Of a stretch of DNA of 64,000 bases, positions 1 to 8,348 are shown in pieces. Numbering within the stretch: the stretch's first letter is position 1; each line of letters starts with the position of its first letter. A model generated the notes under the pieces. It had not been told where the DNA came from, did not search any database, and was given only the letters and a program-made list of their open reading frames with translations. This DNA is from Aminobacter sp039907765 (GTDB taxonomy: Bacteria > Pseudomonadota > Alphaproteobacteria > Rhizobiales > Rhizobiaceae), in contig NZ_JARDJI010000013.1 of assembly GCF_039907765.1 (NCBI RefSeq), positions 73,634 through 137,633 on the forward strand, given 5' to 3'. The translations under genes were made by a program, and so were the position numbers.

Positions 1-632
1 AGCATCTCAAGCCCGTCGGGGCTGGAGCCGTCGGCGAATTCGAAATAGGCCTCATCGAGGACAAACAGCGTGCCGGGCCGGATCGCCGTAAGCAGCCGCT
101 CGAGCGACGCTGCGTCGAGCGCCGGACCGACAGGGTTCCACGGCGAGGATAGGAATACGAGGTTGGGTCCGGCGGCGATGGCTCCTTCGAGCGCCGCGAT
201 GTCGAAACCGAGATCGTCGGTCATCGCCACCTTGGCGACCGCAGCACCCTGCGCCAGTGGTTCGATCTCGTGCAGGCCGAAGCTCGGAACGACCGTGACG
301 ACCGAAGCGCCTGGCAGGAGCGCGGCACGCGAGATCGCGGCGATCATCTCTTCGGAGCCGTTGCCGACGACGATTGTTTCCGGATCGACTGCAAGCTTCC
401 GTCCGAGGGCGGCACGCAGGGCGGTGCATGCCGGATCGGCGTAACGCCACGGTTCCAGCGTTGGCGAAGCAAGGGCCGCGAGAACTGCCGGCGAACACCC
501 GTCCGGGTTTTCGTTGCTGGCTAGGCGGGCGATGTCGTCGCGGCCCGAGATCGAGCGGGCAACTGCCACGTTCATGCCGGCATTATAGGGCGGCAGGGCG
601 GCGACATTCGGATTGATCGCCAGGCTGGCCAT
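1..632 (-). CDS. HisC-like PLP aminotransferase, 5' part (runs off the left edge)
   Basis: This is the first ~210 codons of a fold-type I, PLP-dependent aminotransferase of the histidinol-phosphate aminotransferase family; the rest lies beyond base 1. Reading down from the ATG at 632, the protein shows the family's N-terminal ASNENPDG motif near residue 40, a GNGSEEM segment that would hold the cofactor phosphate, SSPWNPVG (equivalent to NPNNPTG) and DEAYFEF with the aspartate that pairs with the pyridine nitrogen. The catalytic lysine would be downstream and cannot be seen. It lies 90 bp behind the reductase gene on the same strand, so it may be the third gene of the Rieske oxygenase operon. 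Such HisC paralogues often act on aromatic amino acids or other substrates, so biosynthetic HisC is not assured. Confidence 0.85.
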   Translation of the reverse strand, partial: MASLAINPNVAALPPYNAGMNVAVARSISGRDDIARLASNENPDGCSPAVLAALASPTLEPWRYADPACTALRAALGRKLAVDPETIVVGNGSEEMIAAISRAALLPGASVVTVVPSFGLHEIEPLAQGAAVAKVAMTDDLGFDIAALEGAIAAGPNLVFLSSPWNPVGPALDAASLERLLTAIRPGTLFVLDEAYFEFADGSSPDGLEM

Positions 633-722
633 CGAGGTATTTTCGAGTGGGTTATCCACGCCAATGCTTCCGTTCTCGGGGGTTCTACCTGGAGTTCGTA
701 CCGATGTTGGGCGCGCGCCCTG

Positions 723-1844
723 TCATAGGTCCAAAACGATCGATCCTTGCGGCTTGGAGCAGCACAACAACACCTCGCCGGGGCCAAGTTCGTCGAGCGG
801 CTCCTCGAAATAGGCGACGTCGCCGGAGACCAGTTGCGACTTGCACGTGCCGCAGATGCCGGCGCGGCAGCTGAATTCCGGTGCAAGGCCCTGGTCCTCG
901 GCGAAGGCAAGCAGCGACTCGGCCGTCGCGTCCCATATGGCCGTGCGACCCGACCTGCGGAATTCGACCATGGTCGCATCTGCAGGTGCGGGGGCAAACG
1001 CGGGCTCGGGTCTCGACGCGACCGCAGGCGTCGATGCCGGAGCGGGCTCCAGCAGAGTCGCGGGGCCGAAGAACTCGTAGGCGATGCGCTGTCTCGGCAC
1101 GCCGAAGCCGCGCAGGATGCCGTGCACGGCCTGCATGAAAGGTGAGGGGCCGCACAGATAGAAGTCGTAGTCGTCGATCGGCAGCAGGCCCTGCAGCAGC
1201 TCGCGCGTCACCACGCCTTCGCTGTGATGGCGGCCGGCGGCCCGGTCCCGTTCCGTCGGAAAGCGGTAGCAGAAATGCACCGTCACCCCGGGTCGCGACG
1301 CGGCGAGCGCCTCGACCTCGTCGCGCAGCGCATGCACGTCGCCATTGTCGCAAGCATGGACGAACAGCACCCGCCTGTCGGTCGTCGTGAGCGCGTGTAG
1401 CATCGACACCAGAGGCGTGAGCCCGACCCCGCCGCTCAGCAGCACCACCGGTCGCCGGCTATTGCCGTCCAGCACGAAATCGCCGCGCGGACCTTCGGCC
1501 ACGAGCACGTCACCGACCTCTATCTGGTCGTGCAGGAAACAGGAGCTCAGCCCGTCGGGGACGCTGGGGGAGGGGGCTGCCTCGCGCTTGACCGTGATGC
1601 GGTAGCGGCCTGGCTGCGCGGGCGAACAGGAGACGCTGTAGTTGCGCAGCACGAAGTCGCTGCCGCCTGCCGTCGGAATTCGGAACACCAGGAACTGCCC
1701 GGGCTCGAAGCCGCGCCAGCCTTCCGGCTCCGCTGGTTCGAGGTGGAAGGAGGTGATGTTGCTGCTCTCGCGCAGCTTCGCCACCACCTTCAGGTCGCGG
1801 AACCCGTTCCTGCGTGTGCTGACGGGAGCGGCGAAGGCATTCAT
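723..1844 (-). CDS. Oxygenase reductase: FAD/NAD(P)H domain plus C-terminal [2Fe-2S] ferredoxin
   Basis: A 373-residue electron-transfer partner for the Rieske oxygenase encoded just upstream. Residues ~15-250 form a ferredoxin-reductase module: RNYSVS binds the flavin, GPRGDFVL resembles flavohaemoglobin-type reductases, LLSGGVGLTPLVSML binds nucleotide, and YLCGPSPFM is the usual NAD(P)H-site motif. An Ala/Pro-rich linker (~260-285) leads to a plant-type ferredoxin domain with Cys ligands in SCRAGICGTC and a last Cys in LLCCSKP. Hybrid reductases of this architecture serve glycine-betaine/carnitine-type and VanA-type oxygenases. The ATG overlaps the oxygenase stop (ATGA), which implies translational coupling. 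The substrate of the pair cannot be read from the sequence. Confidence 0.9.
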   Translation of the reverse strand: MNAFAAPVSTRRNGFRDLKVVAKLRESSNITSFHLEPAEPEGWRGFEPGQFLVFRIPTAGGSDFVLRNYSVSCSPAQPGRYRITVKREAAPSPSVPDGLSSCFLHDQIEVGDVLVAEGPRGDFVLDGNSRRPVVLLSGGVGLTPLVSMLHALTTTDRRVLFVHACDNGDVHALRDEVEALAASRPGVTVHFCYRFPTERDRAAGRHHSEGVVTRELLQGLLPIDDYDFYLCGPSPFMQAVHGILRGFGVPRQRIAYEFFGPATLLEPAPASTPAVASRPEPAFAPAPADATMVEFRRSGRTAIWDATAESLLAFAEDQGLAPEFSCRAGICGTCKSQLVSGDVAYFEEPLDELGPGEVLLCCSKPQGSIVLDL

Positions 1845-2881
1845 TCGGCGGCCGCCAGCTGCTGTTCCTCGGCTGCGATCAGCTTGGCCAGATTGCGGCG
1901 GAAGCGGAGCGGGCCGACGTCGATCTTGAGATCGAGATTGGGGGAGCGCTTGTTGGCCATGCCCTTGTGCACGGCATTGAGCACCACTCGGTCCTCGTCG
2001 AAGGCCCCGCGCACCGACTTGGCGAACTGGCGCGAGATCTCTTCGTCGTCCGGCGCAAAGTTGCGCATCTGGAACCAGTAATATTTGGTGTGGTTCTCGT
2101 CGACGGGCGTCATGAAGTTGTAGCTGTCCATGAGGAAGACGTCCTCGTGGAGGGGCTTGCCTTCGCCGCCGGTGTTGGCCGGCACGAAGATCGCCTTGAT
2201 GATGGCGTTGCTCGGATAGCGTACCTCGTAGTGCTGCTTGCGGTCGCAGTTGCCGGCGAACTTGAGATAGGGCGCATAGAACGGCGCCGGCTCGACGTCG
2301 ATCATCCAGCGCCAGACGGTGACGCCGTCCTTGCCGACGGTGGTCTCAAGCGGCGCCGCCTCGGCGGCCGAATTCCCGAACGAACTCTGATGCACCCAGG
2401 CGACATGCGAGGGGTCCAGCAGGTTGTCGGTCATGTAGAGGTAGTTGCAGTCGAGTGTCATCGACTCGCCGCGGTTCACGCCCCAGGCGGGATCGCCCCA
2501 ATGCTCCACCTCGAAGATCCTGGCCGGGTCGGCCTGGGCCGCGTCGCCCATCCACACCCAGAGCAGGCCATAGCGTTCGGCGATGGGATAGCTGCGCACC
2601 TGGGCAACGTGCGGAATCTTTTCTGCGCCAGGGACGCGGGTGCAGGTGCCGGTGCAGTCGAAGGTCAGGCCGTGATAGCCGCACTCGACGTTGTCGCCCT
2701 TGATGCGGCCCATCGACAGCGGCAGCTTGCGGTGCGGGCAGGCATCTTCCAGCGCTGCGACGACGCCGTCCGTCTTGCGGTAGAGGACGATCTCCTCACC
2801 CAGCAGCTTGACCGGCTTCAGCTCGTTTCGGCCGACCTCGTGGTCCCACGCGGCGACATACCAGCAATTTCTCAGAAACAT
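1841..2881 (-). CDS. Rieske non-haem iron oxygenase, VanA (vanillate O-demethylase) type
   Basis: A 346-residue terminal oxygenase. The N-terminal Rieske domain has the Cys-X-His...Cys-X2-His ligand set (CPHRKLPLSMG, then CGYHG). The catalytic domain shows the mononuclear iron site in DNLLDPSHVAWVH, with a candidate carboxylate ligand later in AFDEDR. The opening MFLRNCWYVAAW and the length fit the VanA/phenoxybenzoate oxygenase branch, which demethylates or cleaves aryl ethers. I chose the ATG at 2881 because GGAGGAA lies 6-7 bases upstream; a longer frame reaching back to 3322 would run through the divergent promoter. It heads an operon with its reductase (4-base overlap). A LysR gene is transcribed divergently and probably controls it. 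The exact aromatic substrate is unknown. Confidence 0.9.
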   Translation of the reverse strand: MFLRNCWYVAAWDHEVGRNELKPVKLLGEEIVLYRKTDGVVAALEDACPHRKLPLSMGRIKGDNVECGYHGLTFDCTGTCTRVPGAEKIPHVAQVRSYPIAERYGLLWVWMGDAAQADPARIFEVEHWGDPAWGVNRGESMTLDCNYLYMTDNLLDPSHVAWVHQSSFGNSAAEAAPLETTVGKDGVTVWRWMIDVEPAPFYAPYLKFAGNCDRKQHYEVRYPSNAIIKAIFVPANTGGEGKPLHEDVFLMDSYNFMTPVDENHTKYYWFQMRNFAPDDEEISRQFAKSVRGAFDEDRVVLNAVHKGMANKRSPNLDLKIDVGPLRFRRNLAKLIAAEEQQLAAAE

Positions 2882-2967
2882 GGCCGCTTCCTCCGTGAGA
2901 CCTTGTCTTTCGGGAAGGAGGCTAGCGCGGGGGTATCCGCGTAAAAAGAGCTTGCAGCTGTGTTCTA

Positions 2968-2984
2968 TTTTAGAAAAACTAAAA
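2968..2984. promoter_or_regulatory. Inverted repeat TTTTAG-N5-CTAAAA between LysR and oxygenase genes
   Basis: A perfect 6+6 bp inverted repeat in the AT-rich part of the 124-bp divergent gap. It contains a T-N11-A core, the generic LysR-type box, and lies ~22 bp before the regulator start. A LysR operator is inferred from place and symmetry only. Confidence 0.45.
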
Positions 2985-3005
2985 CAAACAGGCTGGATCA
3001 GATAC

Positions 3006-3941
3006 GTGAAGAAATCCCCGCCCTTGCGCGCGATACAGGCCTTCGAGGCCTTTGGCCGGCTCGGCAGCGTCACCGGCGCGGCCGACGAACTCGGCGTGTC
3101 GCCCGGTGCGATCAGCCAGCAGATCCGCAAGGCGGAAGAGGCGCTTGGCGTTTTGCTTCTCGAGCGGCGCGGCAGGACGGTCACGATGACCTCCTGGGGA
3201 CGGATGTACCACTCGGCCGTGTCGGCGGGCTTCGATCGCATCCGTGAGGCAGCCGACCTGCTCGAGCGAACACGGTCGGAAAGCACGCTCACCGTGTCGT
3301 GCCTGCCCTCGCTCGCCAGCAAGTGGCTGGCGCCGCAGCTCTTCGACTGGCAGGCGTATCATGCCGGCGCGACGCTTCGGCTGATCGGCGCCGAGCCCGA
3401 AGTCCGCTTCGGCGAGGATCAGGTCGACTTCCGCATTTCCTACGGCGCCAAGATTCGCGACTACGACCACTATGCCGAACTGTTCACGGACTGGGTGGTG
3501 CCCGCCTGCTCGCCTGCTCTGCTGGAGCGACTGCCGCTGCGGACGCCGGCCGACATCCTCGAACGGCCGCTGCTCGGCATCGAATGGGCGCGTGACCACC
3601 GTTCGCCGCCGACCTGGGCCGAGTGGGCGTCGAGCATCGGCCAGAAATATCGGCGAAACGCCGGCGAGGTCGCGTTTTCGCTGTCGAGCGCGGCAATCGA
3701 TGCCGCAATCAGCGGTCGAGGCTTCGTGCTCGCGCAACTTTCCATGGCTGCCGAAGACATTGCCGCAGGTCGCCTGGTCGTGCCGTTCGACCTGCCGCTG
3801 CGCCTGCCGGATCCCTATTTCCTCGCCTGGGACCGTTCGGCGCTGCAAAAGCCGAACGGGGCCGAACTGCGCGCCTGGATCGTGCTGGTCGCCAACCGGC
3901 AGGACGCCCGCTACGCGCATTTGCACCAGCGGCGGCGCTGA
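3006..3941 (+). CDS. LysR-family regulator, GcvA-like
   Basis: A 311-residue LysR regulator. The winged helix-turn-helix fills residues ~5-62 (PPLRAIQAFEAFGRLGSVTG, then AADELGVSPGAISQQI), and the rest is a periplasmic-binding-like effector domain. The sequence resembles GcvA-type LysR proteins (RAIQAFEAF opening, LTVSCLPSLASKWLAPQL at the domain junction). The GTG at 3006 puts the HTH at the usual distance from the N-terminus; a frame open to 2808 would overlap the divergent oxygenase gene and is not credible. Its position back-to-back with the Rieske oxygenase operon suggests it senses that pathway's substrate and controls both directions. Confidence 0.88.
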   Translation: MKKSPPLRAIQAFEAFGRLGSVTGAADELGVSPGAISQQIRKAEEALGVLLLERRGRTVTMTSWGRMYHSAVSAGFDRIREAADLLERTRSESTLTVSCLPSLASKWLAPQLFDWQAYHAGATLRLIGAEPEVRFGEDQVDFRISYGAKIRDYDHYAELFTDWVVPACSPALLERLPLRTPADILERPLLGIEWARDHRSPPTWAEWASSIGQKYRRNAGEVAFSLSSAAIDAAISGRGFVLAQLSMAAEDIAAGRLVVPFDLPLRLPDPYFLAWDRSALQKPNGAELRAWIVLVANRQDARYAHLHQRRR

Positions 3942-3990
3942 TGCCTTAGGTGCTTTCGTTCGAACGCAGCGAGACGTGCGCCTCGAGCAA

Positions 3991-4012
3991 GAGGCCCTGT
4001 GTTCCAGGCCTC
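3991..4012. terminator. Possible shared terminator hairpin between convergent genes
   Basis: GAGGCC and GGCCTC pair around a short loop in the 69-bp gap between the convergent LysR and ABC ATPase genes. There is no clear T-tract on either side, so only weak or factor-assisted termination is supported. Confidence 0.25.
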
Positions 4013-5081
4013 AGCCCATGCGCCGGCCGGTCCCGGGATCGAACAGGTGCAGGCTTTCCGGGCTGGCCGCGAGCCGCACCGTGTCGCCGGGCTTCACCGA
4101 AACGCGCCCCATGGCGAATACGCAGATCTGCTGGCCGGCCATGCGCGCGTAGAATTGCGTCGACATGCCCAGCGGCTCGACCACCTCGACTTGGGCTGCC
4201 AGCGGCCCGTCCGCCTGGACGCGCAGATGCTCCGGCCGGATGCCCATCGAAATCTTGTCGCCGGCCGTCAGCGGCAACTCGGCAGGCACTGCCAGCTTCT
4301 GGCCGTCGGCAAGCACCGCGATGGCCTGCCCCCCCGAGCGCTCCACTGTCGCCGGCAGGAAGTTCATGCCCGGCGAGCCGATGAAGCCGGCGACGAAGCT
4401 GTTGGCCGGCCGGTCGTAGAGTTCGAGCGGCGCCCCCACTTGCTGGACCACCCCGTCATGCATGACGACGATGCGGTCGGCCATGGTCATCGCCTCGACC
4501 TGGTCGTGGGTGACATAGACCGACGTTGTCTTGAGCTGCTGGTGCAGCGCCTTGATCTCGGTGCGCATATGCACGCGCAGCTTGGCGTCGAGATTGGACA
4601 GTGGCTCGTCGAACAGGAACACTTTTGGATCGCGCACGATGGCGCGGCCCATGGCGACGCGCTGGCGCTGGCCGCCCGACAGCTGGCGCGGCAGCCGCTT
4701 GAGCAGCTTGTCGAGGCCGAGCCGGTCGGCGGCGCTAGACACGCGGTTGTCGATGGCGCCCTTGTCGGTCTTTCTGAGCGCCAAACTGAAGCCCATGTTG
4801 GCCGAGACGTCCATGTGCGGGTAGAGCGCGTAGGACTGGAACACCATGGCGATGTCGCGGTCCTTCGGCGCGACGTCGTTGACGACGCGCTCGCCGATGC
4901 GGATCTCGCCGGCCGAGACCTCTTCCAGCCCGGCGATCATCCGGAGCAGCGTGGACTTGCCGCAGCCGGAGGGGCCGACGAGCACCACGAACTCGCCGTC
5001 CGAGATCTCCAGGTCGACCGCCTGCAGCACGTTGAGCGCGCCGTAATTCTTCTGAACCCTGTCGAGCGAAACGGATGCCAT
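4011..5081 (-). CDS. CUT1 ABC transporter ATP-binding protein (UgpC/MalK type)
   Basis: A 356-residue ATPase that powers the sugar-type importer of this operon. Visible motifs in order are Walker A GPSGCGKST (~37-45), Q-loop MVFQSYALYPHM, signature LSGGQRQRV, Walker B VFLFDEPLSNLD and the switch histidine in YVTHDQVEAM. Beyond ~residue 235 a TOBE/OB-type regulatory domain follows, as in UgpC, MsmK and MalK; the length is normal for the group. It is the last gene of the minus-strand operon, 4 bp behind the second permease. ATPases of this class are often shared between importers, and the window has a second one at 15618. Confidence 0.93.
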   Translation of the reverse strand: MASVSLDRVQKNYGALNVLQAVDLEISDGEFVVLVGPSGCGKSTLLRMIAGLEEVSAGEIRIGERVVNDVAPKDRDIAMVFQSYALYPHMDVSANMGFSLALRKTDKGAIDNRVSSAADRLGLDKLLKRLPRQLSGGQRQRVAMGRAIVRDPKVFLFDEPLSNLDAKLRVHMRTEIKALHQQLKTTSVYVTHDQVEAMTMADRIVVMHDGVVQQVGAPLELYDRPANSFVAGFIGSPGMNFLPATVERSGGQAIAVLADGQKLAVPAELPLTAGDKISMGIRPEHLRVQADGPLAAQVEVVEPLGMSTQFYARMAGQQICVFAMGRVSVKPGDTVRLAASPESLHLFDPGTGRRMG

Positions 5082-5085
5082 CGGC

Positions 5086-5934
5086 TTACCCTTTGACGGC
5101 GCCGGCAGTAAGGCCGGTCACGAGATAGCGTTGCAGGAATGCGAAGAAGATGCAGACCGGGATGAGCGCCAGGATCGAGGCGGCCATCATCTGCCCCCAG
5201 TCGACGGCGAACTTGCCAATGAAGGTGAGCAGGCCGACGGCGAAGGTCTTCTGGCCTTCGCTGGAGATCAGCATCAGGGCGAACAGCAGTTCGCTCCAGG
5301 CGGCGGTGAAGACGAAGCCGAGCGTCGCCCCCATGCCGGGCAGCGTCAGCGGGATGATGACGCGGCGCAGCGCCTGGGCGCGGGTGCAGCCGTCGATCAT
5401 CGCAGCCTCTTCCAGGTCCTTCGGAATGCCGTCGAAGAAGGACTGCATGAGGAAGGTGGCGAAGGCGGTGTTGAAGGCCGTGTAGATGATGATCAGGCCG
5501 GTCAGGCTGTTGGTCAGCCCGATCTCGCCCATGATGCGGTAGATCGGCGGGATCACCATCACCAGCGGGAAGGTCTGCGTGAGCAGCAGAGCGATCGCCA
5601 CCGTCGTCTTGCCGCGGAACGAGAAGCGCGACATGGCGTAGCCCGCAGCCGAAGCGATGACGGTGACGACGAGTGCCGTGGTCACCGACACGATGACGCT
5701 GTTGAGGAAATAGAGCGGGAAGTCGCTCGCCCTCAGCACCGTGGCATAGTTCTCGAAGGTCGTCGCCGACGGCCACAGCGTGATGCCCTCGGAATAGAGC
5801 AGCGACTGCGGCGTGACCGAGATCTTGAAGGTCCAGTAGATAGGGAACAGCGCGAAGATGACATAGGCGCCGATGGCCGAATAGAGGCCGATGCCGCCGA
5901 GGATGCGCGAGGAAGTAGAACGTCCGGCGATCAT
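5086..5934 (-). CDS. CUT1 ABC transporter permease, MalG-like
   Basis: A 282-residue inner-membrane permease with six predicted membrane segments. The EAA loop that contacts the ATPase is seen in LEEAAMIDGCTRAQALRRV (~residues 180-200), typical of MalG-type subunits. The ATG at 5934 shares one base with the stop of the partner permease (TGATG), so translation is probably coupled. A longer frame reaching 6600 would overlap that partner and is discarded. With the SBP, the other permease and the ATPase it makes a complete carbohydrate-uptake-1 importer. The solute is unknown. Confidence 0.92.
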   Translation of the reverse strand: MIAGRSTSSRILGGIGLYSAIGAYVIFALFPIYWTFKISVTPQSLLYSEGITLWPSATTFENYATVLRASDFPLYFLNSVIVSVTTALVVTVIASAAGYAMSRFSFRGKTTVAIALLLTQTFPLVMVIPPIYRIMGEIGLTNSLTGLIIIYTAFNTAFATFLMQSFFDGIPKDLEEAAMIDGCTRAQALRRVIIPLTLPGMGATLGFVFTAAWSELLFALMLISSEGQKTFAVGLLTFIGKFAVDWGQMMAASILALIPVCIFFAFLQRYLVTGLTAGAVKG

Positions 5935-6857
5935 CACGAATACCTCGCAAGCGAGCGGCGGATGCCGATCAGCACCACGGCGTAGAGGATGAGGAGCACG
6001 AGCAGCAGCACGGCGACTGCCGAGGCATAGCCCTTGTCGAGCGACTTGAAGGCGCTGACATAGATGTAGGTCGCGACCGTGTTGGTGGAGCCGGCCGGCC
6101 CGCCTGAGGTCATGACGAAGATCAGGTCGGCGAAGGTCGCGATCCAGATCGTGCGCAGCATCACGGTGATGGCGATGGTCGGCGCCAGGAACGGCAGCGT
6201 CACCTTGGAAAAGCGCTGCCACGGCGTCGCGCCGTCGATGGCGGCCGCCTCGTGCAGCTCCGACGGGATTGACTTCAGCGCCGCCAGAAGCGTGATGGCG
6301 AAGAACGGGATGCCGAACCAGACATTGGCGATGATCGGCCCCCACATGGCGATCTTGGGATCGGCCAGGATGTTGCTCGGCTCGGCCATGATGCCCATGG
6401 CATAAAGCCAGTGCGGCAGCGGCCCGACGATGGGGTTGAACAGCCAGGCCCAGGTGAGGCCGGACAGGAACGACGGCACAGCCCAGGGCAGAAACACCAC
6501 CGCCTGCACCACCTTGCGGCCATAAAACGGCCGGTCGAGCAGAAGCGCCAGCCCGAGGCCGAGGAAGAACTGGAAGAACAGGCTGCCGACCGTCCACCAC
6601 AGCGTGTTCATCAGCGCCTGGGCGAGCAGCGGATCGGAGAACAGCGCCTGGTACTGGCCAAGGCCGACATATTCGGACCTGAAGGCCGAGAATTTGCGCA
6701 GCGAATAGCTGATGCCGATGATCAGCGGCACGAGCAGCACCGTGCCCAGCAGGATCAGGGCCGGGCCGAGATAGAGCCAGGGCTCGAGTGCAGGCAGGGA
6801 GCGTCCTCTGCGCCGGGCCTTCTCGGCGGTTCCGATTTCGGAGACTGCATATGTCAT
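5934..6857 (-). CDS. CUT1 ABC transporter permease, MalF-like
   Basis: A 307-residue membrane subunit. A charged cytoplasmic N-terminus (KARRRGRSL) is followed by a first membrane helix at ~30-52 and further helices to the C-terminus. The EAA motif lies at ~200-220 (ELHEAAAIDGATPWQRFSKV). It resembles UgpA/MalF-type permeases of the binding-protein-dependent sugar family. It is separated from the upstream binding-protein gene by 177 bp containing a strong stem-loop, and it overlaps the next permease by one base. Confidence 0.92.
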   Translation of the reverse strand: MTYAVSEIGTAEKARRRGRSLPALEPWLYLGPALILLGTVLLVPLIIGISYSLRKFSAFRSEYVGLGQYQALFSDPLLAQALMNTLWWTVGSLFFQFFLGLGLALLLDRPFYGRKVVQAVVFLPWAVPSFLSGLTWAWLFNPIVGPLPHWLYAMGIMAEPSNILADPKIAMWGPIIANVWFGIPFFAITLLAALKSIPSELHEAAAIDGATPWQRFSKVTLPFLAPTIAITVMLRTIWIATFADLIFVMTSGGPAGSTNTVATYIYVSAFKSLDKGYASAVAVLLLVLLILYAVVLIGIRRSLARYS

Positions 6858-6980
6858 GGCGATACTCTCGTCATGTCCAAAGGAGCCGTCCCACGCCCCG
6901 CCCGGCCTCGCGTGACAAGGGAGGAGGGGCTTGGCAGCGATGCCGGAGCCTTCACCGCAGCGGGAAGGCGACGATGCAAT

Positions 6981-7025
6981 TCGGGGCGTGGGGACGGCAA
7001 GGAGTGCGAGGCGCGAACGCCCCGA
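6981..7025 (-). other. Intercistronic stem-loop behind the binding-protein gene
   Basis: TCGGGGCGT at 6981-6989 and ACGCCCCGA at 7017-7025 form a perfect 9-bp stem starting ten bases after the SBP stop codon. There is no U-tract, so it is more likely an RNA-stabilising or attenuating element that favours excess binding protein, as between malE and malF. A similar element follows the other SBP gene at 11757. Confidence 0.5.
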
Positions 7026-7034
7026 CGTGGCCGC

Positions 7035-8312
7035 CTACTTCTTGTTCTTGGCCATCCAGTCCTGCTGCTCCTTGGTCAGGAACGCAGCCCACTCGTCGGC
7101 GATGTCCTTGGCCGGGCGCTGGCCGAGCAGCACCTCCTGGAAGTTCTTGACCGAGACCTGGTCATAGAAGTTGCCGAGATTTTCGAGATGGACCGGCGGC
7201 GTCACGAACTCGAACTTGTCGGGGCTGTTCAGCTCCTCGAACCAGCCCTTGAACTGCTCGGTCTTGAAGTGCGGATCGTCGGCGGCGCTGTTGTGGATCG
7301 GCAGCACGCCCACTTCCTTCGCCCAACCGATATTGTTTGCGGGCGAAAGCAGCGTCGACATCAGCTTCCAGGCGTCTTCCTTGACGTCGGAATTGGCGAA
7401 CATCGACCAGCCGGCATAGCCGAGCGTCGGATAGGATTTGCCGGAGGGGCCGGCCGGCATGGGTGCCACCGCGAAGTCCTCCGGCTTCATCTTCTCGGCG
7501 ATGCCGATCAGCGCATCCGGATCCTGGTCGAGCATCGCGCATGTGCCGGAGTAGAAGCCGGTCACGATCTCGTTGAAGCCCCAACTGACGCTGTCCTTCG
7601 GTGCGTAGCCGTTCTTGTAGATATCGGCCAGCATCTGCAGGCCCTTGACGGAACCTTCCTCGTTGATGGTCGAGGTGCCGTCCTGGTTGAAGTAGCCGCC
7701 CTTGCCGTTGGCGATGTTCATGAACATCTGCACGCCGTTGAAGCCGCCGGGCCCGCCGCGCAGGCAGTAGCCATACTTGCCGTCCAGCGCCGAGATCTTC
7801 TTGTTGGCCTCCATGAACTCGTCGAGCGTCGTCGGGGCCTTGTCGAGGCCTGCCTCCTTGAACAGCTTCTTGTTCCAGAACATGGCCCGGAGATAGTAGC
7901 CGTAGGGGATCATGTACTGCTTGCCGTCGACCACCGAGCCGAACTGCTTGGCGCGGTCGCCAAGGGTCGCGGCATCGCCCCACTTGGCCATGTAGGGTCC
8001 GAGATCCTCGAGCTGGCCGTTGGTGCCGTAGAGGCCGAGCCAGCGCTCAGGCATCTCCACGATGTCGGGGGTGTCGCCCGCCTGCACCATGGTCAGGAAC
8101 TTTTCGAAGGCCTGGCCCCAGGGCAGCGATACCAGCTCGACCTTGACGCCCGGATTGGCCGCCTCGAACTCGGCGATCTGCTTCTTCAGGAATTCGGTGC
8201 GCGGCGGGCTGGTGATGACCTCGACCATCTTGATCGTCGAGTCCGCCAGCGCCGTGCCGGCCGACAGGGCGAGGCCGATGGCCGTCGCGAACAACACTCC
8301 GTACTTCGTCAT
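7035..8312 (-). CDS. Extracellular sugar-type solute-binding protein (family 1)
   Basis: A 425-residue periplasmic binding protein. From the ATG at 8312 it begins with a Sec signal peptide (MTKYGVLFATAIGLALS, cleavage after GTALA, ~residue 23). The mature part has the cluster-B opening with IKMVEV, IAEFEAANPGVKVELV and a later NKKLFKEAGLDKAPTTLDEF. The start at 8312 is preferred to an in-frame ATG at 8327 because GGGAG lies 9-10 bases before it and the signal peptide then begins normally. It belongs to the operon with the transsulfuration-type enzyme upstream (36-bp gap) and the permeases downstream. The ligand cannot be deduced; the family binds sugars, polyols and glycerol phosphates. Confidence 0.92.
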   Translation of the reverse strand: MTKYGVLFATAIGLALSAGTALADSTIKMVEVITSPPRTEFLKKQIAEFEAANPGVKVELVSLPWGQAFEKFLTMVQAGDTPDIVEMPERWLGLYGTNGQLEDLGPYMAKWGDAATLGDRAKQFGSVVDGKQYMIPYGYYLRAMFWNKKLFKEAGLDKAPTTLDEFMEANKKISALDGKYGYCLRGGPGGFNGVQMFMNIANGKGGYFNQDGTSTINEEGSVKGLQMLADIYKNGYAPKDSVSWGFNEIVTGFYSGTCAMLDQDPDALIGIAEKMKPEDFAVAPMPAGPSGKSYPTLGYAGWSMFANSDVKEDAWKLMSTLLSPANNIGWAKEVGVLPIHNSAADDPHFKTEQFKGWFEELNSPDKFEFVTPPVHLENLGNFYDQVSVKNFQEVLLGQRPAKDIADEWAAFLTKEQQDWMAKNKK

Positions 8313-8348
8313 TACAGTCACTCCCATTTAGCTCTGTTTTTGAAGCTG

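Noticed and set aside
1841..3322. A longer version of the Rieske oxygenase (493 codons)
   Set aside because: The extension runs through the divergent promoter and into the LysR gene; the ATG at 2881 has a strong ribosome site.
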